Under the pieces are notes generated by a model. It was given only the letters and a program-made list of their open reading frames with translations, made no database searches and was not told the origin of the DNA. From Candidatus Zixiibacteriota bacterium (GTDB lineage Bacteria > Zixibacteria > MSB-5A5 > JAABVY01), in the NCBI GenBank assembly GCA_014730285.1, contig WJIM01000187.1, positions 1 through 6,373 of the forward strand: 6,373 bases of DNA. The letters run 5' to 3'. Made by a program: the position numbers and the translations under genes. Shown piece by piece: positions 1 to 6,099 of the stretch; the first letter of the stretch is position 1, and each line of letters opens with the position of its first letter.

Positions 1-57
1 AATAAATACTCCCTGGATCATATGCTTTTCGGCATGTCGTCCGATTTTGAAGATTAG
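1..57 (+). CDS. C-terminal end of an unidentified protein (partial)
   Basis: Frame 1 is open from the window edge to a TAG at 55-57 and encodes 18 residues ending in MSSDFED. The stop lies 7 nt before the tRNA and the codons look ordinary, so this is plausibly the tail of a plus-strand gene that begins outside the window. The tail is acidic, and it is too short to show a domain or to name a family. A chance open stretch of 18 codons is also possible, so the call is tentative. Confidence 0.45.
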   Translation, partial: NKYSLDHMLFGMSSDFED

Positions 58-64
58 AATTAAT

Positions 65-138
65 GCCCCCGTAGCTCATCTGGACAGAGCATCTGCCTTC
101 TAAGCAGAGGGTAGCAGGTTCGAGTCCTGCCGGGGGTA
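65..138 (+). tRNA. tRNA-Arg, anticodon TCT
   Basis: A complete cloverleaf of 74 nt can be drawn. The acceptor stem GCCCCCG (65-71) pairs with CGGGGGT (131-137), with a G-T closing pair, and A138 is the discriminator. The D stem is GCTC/GAGC (74-77, 87-90). The anticodon stem TCTGC/GCAGA (92-96, 104-108) encloses the loop CTTCTAA, with anticodon TCT at 99-101. A 5-nt variable loop precedes the T arm GCAGG-TTCGAGT-CCTGC (114-130). This anticodon reads AGA and AGG arginine codons. CCA is not encoded, so a CCA-adding enzyme must supply it. Seven T residues (139-145) follow at once and may help stop transcription. No promoter is clear in the 64 nt upstream, so it may be co-transcribed with the gene ending at 57. 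Confidence 0.96.
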
Positions 139-145
139 TTTTTTT
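139..145 (+). terminator. T-run downstream of tRNA-Arg, possible terminator
   Basis: Seven consecutive T residues start one base after the tRNA acceptor stem. The T arm hairpin (114-130) lies 8 nt upstream, so this is not a classic hairpin directly followed by a U-tract, but GC-rich tRNA folding before a U-run can end transcription. The run also contains the first two bases of the TTA that is the TAA stop of the convergent gene on the other strand. Confidence 0.35.
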
Positions 146-719
146 ATTGCACTGGGCTGAGTATCTCCCGGATTTTCGCGATGCTTCGTTCATCCAGGAC
201 GCCGTGTTTTACGTATCCGATTATGCTGTCAGGGAGAACAACAATGGTCTGGGGAGTGGAGTAGATTTCATAATCCTGTTTTGTCTGATCCGAGGCCAGA
301 GTCAGAACCGGAAAAGCTGCGTCATCTTTTGAAAACAAAGCGCCTTCATTCCAATTCCTGGTCTCGACCCCCATAATCCTCTCGGGATAATCCGCCGCCA
401 GAACATTCCATTGAGCCATAGCATCCAGACATGGCTCGCAGTCATAGCTGAACCAGGCTAAGATGAGAGGGCTTTCAAGAGAGTCCGGGCTGAAATAAAA
501 GTCGCTGCCGTCCGGAAGATATGCCTCAAACTCCAAAGCGACATCCGCGCTTTCAACCGAGGGTATGCTGGAAGCGGGATATGCCTGTGATCTGAGATTG
601 GCGATTTCCTTGCGGAGCTGATAGTTCTGGTAAGCCATAAATATAACGGCTATACCCATAATAATTATAGCAATCGGCCAGACTACACCGACGCCGGGTT
701 TTTTTCGAGCCTCAGTCAT
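144..719 (-). CDS. Membrane-anchored thioredoxin-fold protein (TlpA/ResA-like)
   Basis: This 191-residue protein has a basic N-terminus (ARKK), one hydrophobic segment at about residues 12-30 and no clear cleavage site. It is therefore probably anchored in the inner membrane with its C-terminal domain outside. A linker leads to a thioredoxin-like domain (about 60-190) with the dithiol motif CEPC at 94-97, the same four residues as in Bacillus ResA, and a STPQT segment with the likely cis-proline at P156. These features fit a thiol-disulfide oxidoreductase of the TlpA/ResA group acting on extracytoplasmic cysteines, for example in cytochrome c maturation. The tryptophan usual before the first cysteine is aspartate here (YDCEPC), so redox properties may differ. 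The start is the ATG at 717-719, with a weak GGA upstream. No cytochrome or Ccm gene is adjacent, so the substrate is unknown. Confidence 0.85.
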   Translation of the reverse strand: MTEARKKPGVGVVWPIAIIIMGIAVIFMAYQNYQLRKEIANLRSQAYPASSIPSVESADVALEFEAYLPDGSDFYFSPDSLESPLILAWFSYDCEPCLDAMAQWNVLAADYPERIMGVETRNWNEGALFSKDDAAFPVLTLASDQTKQDYEIYSTPQTIVVLPDSIIGYVKHGVLDERSIAKIREILSPVQ

Positions 720-770
720 AGCAATCCATTAGCAATTTTTGATGCAGGGACCTTTTAAGATTACGACTGC

Positions 771-799
771 AATAAGGCGAACAGTGACCGTATTGTCAA
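771..799 (-). promoter_or_regulatory. Possible promoter for the thioredoxin-like gene
   Basis: The minus strand carries a perfect -35 hexamer TTGACA (799 down to 794). Seventeen nt further is CTTATT (776 down to 771), a poor -10 match. The placement, about 50-75 bp upstream of the ATG at 719, is sensible, but the weak -10 keeps this tentative. Confidence 0.25.
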
Positions 800-834
800 T
801 ATAAAATAGTTATCCCGGAGATTACATAAATCTG

Positions 835-863
835 TTTCGATCAGCTATTATTTTGATTATTAT
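835..863 (+). promoter_or_regulatory. Possible promoter for the dat-thrC-mntP cluster
   Basis: TATTAT at 858-863 matches five of six bases of the bacterial -10 box and lies 17 nt after a weak -35, TTTCGA (835-840). Transcription would start near 870, giving a leader of about 28 nt before the ATG at 898. A dyad symmetry (866-880) sits where an operator overlapping the start site would be expected. The assignment is by eye only. Confidence 0.3.
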
Positions 864-865
864 GC

Positions 866-880
866 TGTGTCAGTAACACA
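866..880. promoter_or_regulatory. Interrupted palindrome TGTGT-N5-ACACA, possible operator
   Basis: TGTGT (866-870) and ACACA (876-880) are perfect inverted copies around the 5-nt centre CAGTA. They lie just downstream of the candidate -10 and 17 nt before the dat start codon. A second, wider pair, TTCGAT (836-841) and ATCGAA (881-886), encloses them. The arrangement could be a repressor site or a small leader hairpin; the arms are short enough to arise by chance. Confidence 0.3.
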
Positions 881-897
881 ATCGAAGTGGTTGATGC

Positions 898-1737
898 ATG
901 GTAATATTCATTAACGGGAAATACATCGATAAAGGCGATGTGCGTATCTCTCCCGATGACCGCGGTTTTCTATTTGGAGACGGCCTTTATGAGGTCGTGC
1001 TTGCATATAATGGGAAGCCGTTTCGGCTTGAAGAACATATATCCCGGCTTAAGCGGGGATGTGAGTTCGCCGGGATAAAACTCGAAAATGCAGATGAAAT
1101 CAAGGAGTTTTGCCGCAGTCTAATCGAAAGAAACAATCTGAAAGAAAATATTGCCAATATTTATATTCAGGTTACACGCGGTGTTTATAAACGTGCCCAT
1201 CGTTTCCCTCCAGAGGGCATTCTGCCAACTGTGTATATTGCCGCAGCCGAATTCAGTCCCAACAGGGTTTATCAGAAATACGGCATCAAGGTAATAACCG
1301 TGCCGGATGACCGCTGGGATCATTGCGATATCAAGACAATCGATCTTTTGCCCAATGTCCTTGCGCATCAGAAAGCATTTGATCAAAGCGGGGCGGAGGC
1401 TCTCTTTGTGAATGGTGGGGTTCTTTTGGAGGGTACGCACAGTAATTTCTTCACTGTTATGGAGGGCAAAGTATGGACTCATCCCGAATCGAACAAAATC
1501 CTCTCCGGTGTCACGCGCCGAGCTGTGATCGAAATTTGCAATAAACTCAATATCGAAATCGTTGAAAAGGCGATTGAGTATATTGAGATTTCAGAAATCG
1601 ATGAGGCTTTTGTCTCCAGTACAACGCTCGAGATTACCCCTGTGGTTAATGTTGACGATATAAAGATCGGTAACGGCCGGCCAGGTGAGCTTACGAAGCT
1701 GATTCAGGAGAAATATCAGAGGATGGTCAACTCTTAG
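898..1737 (+). CDS. dat: D-amino-acid (D-alanine) aminotransferase
   Basis: This 279-residue protein is a class IV (fold-type IV) PLP aminotransferase, close to the usual length of about 280. It would interconvert D-alanine and 2-oxoglutarate with pyruvate and D-glutamate, in the cytoplasm. Visible landmarks are FGDGLYEV (26-33), EEHISRL (45-51) with the phosphate-side arginine R51, CDIKTIDLLPN with the Schiff-base lysine K146, and the cofactor glutamate E179 in LEGTHSNFF. The pattern RGVYKRAH (94-101) keeps the arginine and histidine (R99, H101) that, with Y31, bind the substrate carboxylate in Bacillus D-amino-acid transaminase. This favours D-amino-acid rather than branched-chain specificity. 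The start ATG at 898 aligns with the family N-terminus; the ribosome site (GTGG) is weak. It is the first gene of a likely operon, with thrC 37 nt downstream. A branched-chain aminotransferase or aminodeoxychorismate lyase is the alternative, less likely. Confidence 0.88.
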   Translation: MVIFINGKYIDKGDVRISPDDRGFLFGDGLYEVVLAYNGKPFRLEEHISRLKRGCEFAGIKLENADEIKEFCRSLIERNNLKENIANIYIQVTRGVYKRAHRFPPEGILPTVYIAAAEFSPNRVYQKYGIKVITVPDDRWDHCDIKTIDLLPNVLAHQKAFDQSGAEALFVNGGVLLEGTHSNFFTVMEGKVWTHPESNKILSGVTRRAVIEICNKLNIEIVEKAIEYIEISEIDEAFVSSTTLEITPVVNVDDIKIGNGRPGELTKLIQEKYQRMVNS

Positions 1738-1774
1738 AAGATTAAATTAAGGGCTGAGTGAAAGCGAGAGAATT

Positions 1775-2980
1775 ATGGCGACAACGAACACATCGGTAAA
1801 AGATATATTCTGCCCCAAGTGCAGTGAACGCTACGATATAAATTCGGTGCTGACTTTATGTAAATGCGGCTCGCCGCTTCTGGTTAATTATGATTACGGT
1901 CTGGCCGCGGAAAATCTCACTAAGGACAAGCTCAAGGAACGCAATGCAACCATGTGGCGGTATCTTGAGGTGCTGCCGGTTTTCGACTGCGAGAATATCG
2001 TGATGCTGGGCGAGGGCGGAACATCGCTTCTGATCTCCCGCACTATCGGCAATGAGCTGGGCATTCCCAATCTATTTTTCAAGGATGAGACCACGAATCC
2101 AACCGGATCATTTAAGGCTCGCGGCCTGGGCATGGCAGTCAGCCGCGCTAAAGAGCTGGGGCTCAAGCGGCTGATTATTCCGACCGCTGGAAATGCCGGT
2201 TCGGCGCTGGCCGCTTACTGTGCGCGTGCCGGACTGGAATGTAAGATCATAATGCCTCTCGATGTCCCCGCGCCGTTTCTGGTGGATGCGAAGTATCATG
2301 GCGCACAGATCGAACTGGTCGATGGTACTATCAAGGACTGCGGTGAACGGGCGGCGGAGCTTGTCGAAAACGAGGGATGGTTCTCGGTAGCGACTCTCAA
2401 GGAACCGTATCGGATCGAGGGCAAAAAGACTATGGGGTATGAGCTGGCCGAGGATTTTTATTTTGACCTGCCCGATGTGATAATTTATCCCACCGGTGGC
2501 GGAACCGGATTGATCGGCATGTGGAAGGCTTTTGATGAGATGGAGAAGATGGGCTGGATCGGAAGTTTCCGGCCCAAGATGATTTCTGTGCAGGCCGAGG
2601 GATGTGCGCCGATTCCGAGGGCTTACGAGCAGGGTCTGGATTATGCGCCGGCCTGGGAGGACCCGCATACACTGGCAGCCGGTCTTCGTGTGCCGGGTGC
2701 GGTGGGCGATTTTTTGATGCTGGAAGCGGTGCGCAAGAGCGGCGGGACCGCCATGGCAGTATCCGATGATGAGCTGATGGCGGATACGATGGCACTGTCT
2801 TCCAAAGAAGGAATCTTCACTTCTCCCGAAGGCGGCGCTACGTTAACATGTCTGAAAAAGCTCCTGAAAGACGGCTTTGTTAAACCGGATGAAAGGATCG
2901 TGTTATTCATAACCGGCAGCGGCTATAAATATATGGATACGATGCAGAAATGGGAAGAAGAGCATAACACCCGAGAATGA
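1775..2980 (+). CDS. thrC: Threonine synthase, PLP-dependent, with N-terminal zinc ribbon
   Basis: This 401-residue fold-type II PLP enzyme should convert O-phosphohomoserine to L-threonine in the cytoplasm. The N-terminus carries a small zinc ribbon, with CPKC at 13-16 and CKC at 29-31, typical of one threonine synthase group. The catalytic domain has the cofactor lysine K114 in NPTGSFKARG, an asparagine-containing TAGNAGS (137-143), the glycine-rich phosphate loop PTGGGTGL (239-246) and a C-terminal TGSGYK (380-385) near the PLP ring nitrogen. The length fits the zinc-ribbon type rather than the longer yeast-like type. The start has GAGAG 4 nt upstream. Its stop overlaps the mntP start (ATGA), and dat lies 37 nt upstream. 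Neither hom nor thrB is nearby. A related PLP lyase with another substrate is possible, but the overall pattern favours threonine synthase. Sampled rows are GC-richer (about 56%) than those of neighbours. Confidence 0.92.
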   Translation: MATTNTSVKDIFCPKCSERYDINSVLTLCKCGSPLLVNYDYGLAAENLTKDKLKERNATMWRYLEVLPVFDCENIVMLGEGGTSLLISRTIGNELGIPNLFFKDETTNPTGSFKARGLGMAVSRAKELGLKRLIIPTAGNAGSALAAYCARAGLECKIIMPLDVPAPFLVDAKYHGAQIELVDGTIKDCGERAAELVENEGWFSVATLKEPYRIEGKKTMGYELAEDFYFDLPDVIIYPTGGGTGLIGMWKAFDEMEKMGWIGSFRPKMISVQAEGCAPIPRAYEQGLDYAPAWEDPHTLAAGLRVPGAVGDFLMLEAVRKSGGTAMAVSDDELMADTMALSSKEGIFTSPEGGATLTCLKKLLKDGFVKPDERIVLFITGSGYKYMDTMQKWEEEHNTRE

Positions 2981-3540
2981 GTCTTATTATAATCATAGGA
3001 ATCGCCGTCGGCCTGGCAATGGATGCTTTTGCCGTAGCGATCTCGGCCAGCGCGATTATTGGAAGAATTACCGGACGCCATATCTTCCGTCTCGGGTTCC
3101 ATTTCGGACTTTTTCAGGCCATGATGCCTGTGATCGGATGGATGGCGGGAAGCCGTGTGCAGAAATACATCGCACCGGTGGACCACTGGATAGCATTCGG
3201 ACTGCTGGCATTTATCGGTATTAAGGCAATTTACGGAGCATTGAGCAGAGATGTTGAGGAAAAGCCGCATGGCGATCCCAGCCGGGGCGTGAGCCTGGTT
3301 ATGCTTTCGGTGGCGACCAGTATCGATGCCCTTGCAGTCGGTTTGAGCTTTGGCATGCTGGAGATAAATATCTGGTACCCGGCTTTGATCATAGGTGTTA
3401 TAACGGGCATTATTACCATTATAGGAATGCAGATTGGAAGCCGTCTCGGTTCAAAATTCGGCAAGCCGATGGAGATAATAGGGGGGATAGTGCTGATTGC
3501 GATCGGGGTGAAGATATTGATTGAGCATTTAACGATGTAA
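2977..3540 (+). CDS. mntP: MntP-type manganese efflux pump
   Basis: This 187-residue, very hydrophobic protein has about six membrane segments (roughly 2-25, 35-57, 69-89, 105-127, 133-153 and 164-184) and the length of MntP/YebN. It shows the paired family motifs of this two-repeat transporter: AMDAFAVA (14-21, with D16) and ATSIDALAVG (113-122, with D117), plus FGLFQAMMPVIGW (43-55). Members export Mn(II) across the inner membrane and protect against manganese excess. A hydrophilic loop lies at about 90-104. The start ATG overlaps the thrC stop as ATGA with only a weak GAGA before it, so translation is probably coupled to thrC. No manganese riboswitch leader (yybP-ykoY type) can fit directly before the gene, so expression should follow the upstream cluster unless an internal promoter exists. 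The gene ends 5 nt from the convergent neighbour. Confidence 0.92.
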   Translation: MSLIIIIGIAVGLAMDAFAVAISASAIIGRITGRHIFRLGFHFGLFQAMMPVIGWMAGSRVQKYIAPVDHWIAFGLLAFIGIKAIYGALSRDVEEKPHGDPSRGVSLVMLSVATSIDALAVGLSFGMLEINIWYPALIIGVITGIITIIGMQIGSRLGSKFGKPMEIIGGIVLIAIGVKILIEHLTM

Positions 3541-3545
3541 AATTA

Positions 3546-4709
3546 TCATTCAGATATCCATCCCAGAAAACCATTGAATTCATCCAGTTCGATTTTGGTC
3601 CACTGCTCTGTGTGTGCGCTCCAGACAGCAATACCGTCAACTGCACTTCCTGGAAATTCTTCGTCACGGTAAGGCAGGGCGATATAATTTTCATCCACGG
3701 CGAAATCCGGCATAGAACTCCACCATTCACCAATAACCTCACCCATATATCTAATTGTCTTGAAATAAATATCCTCTTCCTTTCTGACGGTATTGACCTC
3801 GAAGCCATAACCGAGAGGTTTCCATAGATATTCAGCAGCCGTGCGGTTTTCCAAGTCTATAAGATATGGCACACCGTAAGTGTAAACTATATTGCCATTA
3901 TTATCCAGCTCGAATTTAGGACTGGCATATAGTTTTTTTTCAGGATTGATTTGAAGCAAATTACGAATATTTCCATTTGGATTAACAGTAATCAATATGC
4001 CGTCATCCTTCTGGGTAAGTATCCTGTAACCTTCCAGCCAGATAAAAGACGGGGGAGGAGGATGCAAGATGGAACCTGATCCGGCACCTGTATGTAAATC
4101 CTCAGCGATTATCCATTCTTCGCCTGTTTCTACCTCTTTTATCCAGAGCTCATTAGAAATTGAAGGAGTTGGCCACTTGAAAAATGCATAGTATCTATAA
4201 TCAGGTGAAAAACCGGGATCATCAAAATAGCTTATATTGGCCATTTTATAAATTGTGGCTGATCGATCCTGTATTAGTATTGGCTCGCGTCCTATGGCAA
4301 TGTCGAAATAATATACGCCTCTACGTTTGCCCCACTGGCCATATCTGCGGTAATATGAATAAAAACCATCATAGCCCAAATATCCATCACTATAATCCTG
4401 TCCATATCTGAATTCCTCGAATTGGAGATCGAAAATTTGCCCGGCCGGCGCTATGGCATATCTGTTTTCAATAATTATTGCATCCCTGAGATCATTAAAA
4501 ATGGAGGTGCCATTTTGCAAGTGATGAAGTTCCTCTATATTGGTAAAATCACCATCTTCGAATTTCAATCTGTAAATAAGCTGATGGCTCTTTCCAATGC
4601 CTTGCTCCATCTCTCCTACAAACAGGTAATCGATATCCTCGGCATTGATAACTGATGCAAATATTATAATTGTCAGAAATATGATAGTAAGGTATCTGGC
4701 GGTTTTCAT
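3546..4709 (-). CDS. Secreted, probably beta-propeller protein of unknown function
   Basis: This 387-residue protein begins with a clear signal peptide: basic MKTAR, a hydrophobic core and likely cleavage after VINA at residue 23. There is no lipobox cysteine. I do not recognise a named family. Segments such as FSPDYRYYAFF followed by NELWIKEVETGEEW (167-199) and ENYIALPY followed by GIAVWSAHTEQW (340-370) resemble the blades of TolB-like or WD40-like propellers, so a periplasmic or exported propeller is the best guess. Odd features are a Tyr/Gly-rich stretch at 102-134 with ten tyrosines and a PPPP run at 217-220. No catalytic motif is visible. The start ATG (4707-4709) has a strong GGGGAGG at 4724-4718, 8 nt upstream. 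The gene stands alone on its strand, and sampled rows average about 39% GC, well below thrC. Confidence 0.8.
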   Translation of the reverse strand: MKTARYLTIIFLTIIIFASVINAEDIDYLFVGEMEQGIGKSHQLIYRLKFEDGDFTNIEELHHLQNGTSIFNDLRDAIIIENRYAIAPAGQIFDLQFEEFRYGQDYSDGYLGYDGFYSYYRRYGQWGKRRGVYYFDIAIGREPILIQDRSATIYKMANISYFDDPGFSPDYRYYAFFKWPTPSISNELWIKEVETGEEWIIAEDLHTGAGSGSILHPPPPSFIWLEGYRILTQKDDGILITVNPNGNIRNLLQINPEKKLYASPKFELDNNGNIVYTYGVPYLIDLENRTAAEYLWKPLGYGFEVNTVRKEEDIYFKTIRYMGEVIGEWWSSMPDFAVDENYIALPYRDEEFPGSAVDGIAVWSAHTEQWTKIELDEFNGFLGWISE

Positions 4710-4744
4710 TATCCTGCCCTCCCCGTAGAACTGAATGTTTACAT

Positions 4745-4750
4745 ATTATA
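4745..4750 (-). promoter_or_regulatory. Candidate -10 box of the propeller gene
   Basis: The minus strand reads a perfect TATAAT here, preceded by TTG. It would start transcription near 4738, about 29 nt before the ATG. No good -35 sits at 16-18 nt; a TTGACG (4783 down to 4778) is present but 27 nt away, which is too far to pair with it. Confidence 0.4.
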
Positions 4751-4786
4751 CAATGTCCAGGTTGCCGGGTTCTTGGTCGTCAATAA

Positions 4787-4818
4787 AATTTGCATTATGG
4801 AACGGCAATATGTAAATT
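4787..4818. promoter_or_regulatory. Imperfect inverted repeat upstream of the DUF1573 gene
   Basis: AATTTGCAT (4787-4795) and ATGTAAATT (4810-4818) form 9-bp arms with one mismatch (a G-T pair) around a 14-nt spacer. The arms cover weak promoter-like hexamers TTGCAT (4790-4795) and TAAATT (4813-4818) that are 17 nt apart, so the repeat could be an operator over a promoter. Another -10-like TATATT lies at 4825-4830. No known regulator motif is recognised. Confidence 0.3.
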
Positions 4819-4848
4819 CGGTATTATATTAATAGCAATGAACAACTC

Positions 4849-4854
4849 AGGAGG
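4849..4854 (+). promoter_or_regulatory. Strong ribosome binding site fixing the DUF1573 start
   Basis: AGGAGG, continuing as TG, lies 4 nt before the ATG at 4859-4861. It selects this start over an upstream in-frame TTG at 4790 and an ATG at 4838, neither of which has comparable support. The chosen start also puts the signal peptide exactly at the N-terminus. Confidence 0.85.
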
Positions 4855-4858
4855 TGTT

Positions 4859-5578
4859 ATGCATAAATTATCCACAGCTATTCTGATGATCTCTATATTC
4901 ATGATCCCGTCCATGCTTTCCGCCCAGCCCAAAATGGAATTCCAGCATTCCTATTTCGATTTCGGTTATGCTCCGCAAAACGCCGAGTTGTATCACGATT
5001 TTTGGCTTAAGTCGGCCGGGGATAAGGAACTTGTGATTAACAATATCAAGACCGGCTGCAGCTGTACCAGGGCGCCTCTGGAGAAGGATGTTATTGCTCC
5101 CGGCGACAGTGCCCGTCTGAAAATTATCTTCAGCACCGGCAGATACAAAGGGAGAACATTCAAACGCCCGATAATTGAGACCAATGAAGGCTCTGACAGA
5201 CGACAGCTTACGATTATCGCACAGATTCTTACCGATCAGGATTCAATGTTTCCTTTGGCGGTGGAACCTTTGATGCTGGAGTTCATGATTGATTCGGACA
5301 ATTCTAAACGTGTTAAGGAAATGAGAATTACCAATGTTTCGGATCAGGATTTCGAGTTGAATCTGGTCGAGTCTCCGGAAAATCTGTTAAGCATAGAATT
5401 TCCCGAGTCGATTCCCGCCGGACGCACCGCCGTCGCAGTTGTCCGGCTGACCGATAAGGCGCTAAGTTCGGAATTCAAGAATTCGTTTACATTCGAATTA
5501 AATGATGAGGATCAGACGAGATATACGGTGGGCATAGCGGGGAGATTGGGAACTCCAACTCTCAAAATGAATTATTAA
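4859..5578 (+). CDS. Secreted DUF1573 domain protein
   Basis: From the ATG at 4859 the product has 239 residues. A signal peptide (MHKLSTAIL..., likely cleaved after LSA at residue 22) sends it out of the cytoplasm; no lipobox cysteine follows. Residues about 27-125 match DUF1573: FDFGYAPQNAELYHDFWLKS, then LVINNIKTGCSCT (58-70), then IAPGDSARLKIIFSTGRYKG (79-98) and ETNEG. This is an immunoglobulin-like beta-sandwich domain common in Bacteroidetes and related groups, with the conserved Cys-x-Cys (C67, C69). A second, less conserved beta-rich half (about 135-235) may be another Ig-like domain. Its molecular role is unknown; members are often found in envelope contexts. An in-frame extension to a TTG at 4790 is open but has no ribosome site and would bury the signal peptide. 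A small gene follows after 30 nt, probably in the same transcript. Confidence 0.88.
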   Translation: MHKLSTAILMISIFMIPSMLSAQPKMEFQHSYFDFGYAPQNAELYHDFWLKSAGDKELVINNIKTGCSCTRAPLEKDVIAPGDSARLKIIFSTGRYKGRTFKRPIIETNEGSDRRQLTIIAQILTDQDSMFPLAVEPLMLEFMIDSDNSKRVKEMRITNVSDQDFELNLVESPENLLSIEFPESIPAGRTAVAVVRLTDKALSSEFKNSFTFELNDEDQTRYTVGIAGRLGTPTLKMNY

Positions 5579-5608
5579 TAGAAGTGAGTTTGGAAGTACG
5601 GGGAATAC

Positions 5609-6079
5609 ATGGATAACGGACTTGTAAAGGAATTCGTTGATTACGGAACCGAGATTTTGTCGAAGTATCCCGATCTGCCGCATGACTGGAAGATCGATGA
5701 TGAAAAGCCGAAGGCTGTGCTGAAGTTTCCTCGTCAATCTAATTCGGGATTTGATGTTACTGTCGAGGCCAACAGCTCGCGCATAACAGTCCGTACCGGC
5801 AATATCGCTCACGAGCACTTTGAAAAGAAAGAAGGGCCGGATGTCTTTCTGGTCGAAAGTGTATTCGGATATGTCCGCGATCTTCTAAGCCCCGATATGC
5901 GTCTACGTGAAAAGCTGGCCGGAAAAAAGCCGCGCTGGGCGGCGGTGGAGTCGTTTGATGGAGAAAGCTGGAATCCGGAAAGCCTCTTCAAATTCGTTCT
6001 CTGGAATTTCTTCTCCAAAAAGTCCGAGAAAATCTATAAGAACCAGCAGCTTCCCGGCAGACTCTCACAAAAAAATTAA
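5609..6079 (+). CDS. Small uncharacterised cytoplasmic protein
   Basis: This 156-residue protein has no signal peptide or membrane segment and I do not recognise its family. It appears to have an N-terminal helix (about 3-19), a strand-rich middle (36-65, including AVLKF and FDVTVEA), a helix at 80-93 (FLVESVFGYVRDLL), a basic turn (REKLAGKKPRW, 100-110), then FDGESWNPESLFKFVLWNFF (117-136) and a lysine-rich tail. That pattern suggests a compact alpha/beta domain. No cysteine or metal-binding cluster is present. The start ATG has CGGGG about 5 nt upstream and lies 30 nt after the DUF1573 stop, so co-transcription is likely. Coding potential is supported by length, ribosome site and operon spacing. 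No function is proposed. Confidence 0.75.
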   Translation: MDNGLVKEFVDYGTEILSKYPDLPHDWKIDDEKPKAVLKFPRQSNSGFDVTVEANSSRITVRTGNIAHEHFEKKEGPDVFLVESVFGYVRDLLSPDMRLREKLAGKKPRWAAVESFDGESWNPESLFKFVLWNFFSKKSEKIYKNQQLPGRLSQKN

Positions 6080-6099
6080 CCGCAACATTTCCTCGAATC

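Noticed and set aside
55..60. TAGAAT resembling a -10 box just before the tRNA
   Set aside because: It would start transcription at about 67, inside the mature tRNA, so it cannot be the tRNA promoter.
65..145. tRNA gene as an integration site for a mobile element
   Set aside because: tRNA genes are common attachment sites, but no integrase, no direct repeat of the tRNA 3' end and no phage-like gene is seen in the window.
819..833. Small hairpin AGATT-ACATA-AATCT
   Set aside because: A 5-bp AT-rich stem without a T-run or conserved context is expected by chance.
1120..1482. Minus-strand open frame of 120 codons within dat
   Set aside because: It lies antisense to the conserved aminotransferase core, has no ribosome site that stands out, and shows no recognisable domain.
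2108..2910. Several long minus-strand open frames inside thrC
   Set aside because: They lie opposite a clearly conserved threonine synthase, overlap one another in different frames, and give Pro/Arg/Ser-rich low-complexity translations typical of antisense shadows.
2860..2976. A manganese riboswitch before mntP
   Set aside because: The region is coding sequence of the thrC C-terminus, including the conserved TGSGYK motif, and mntP overlaps the thrC stop, so no separate leader exists.
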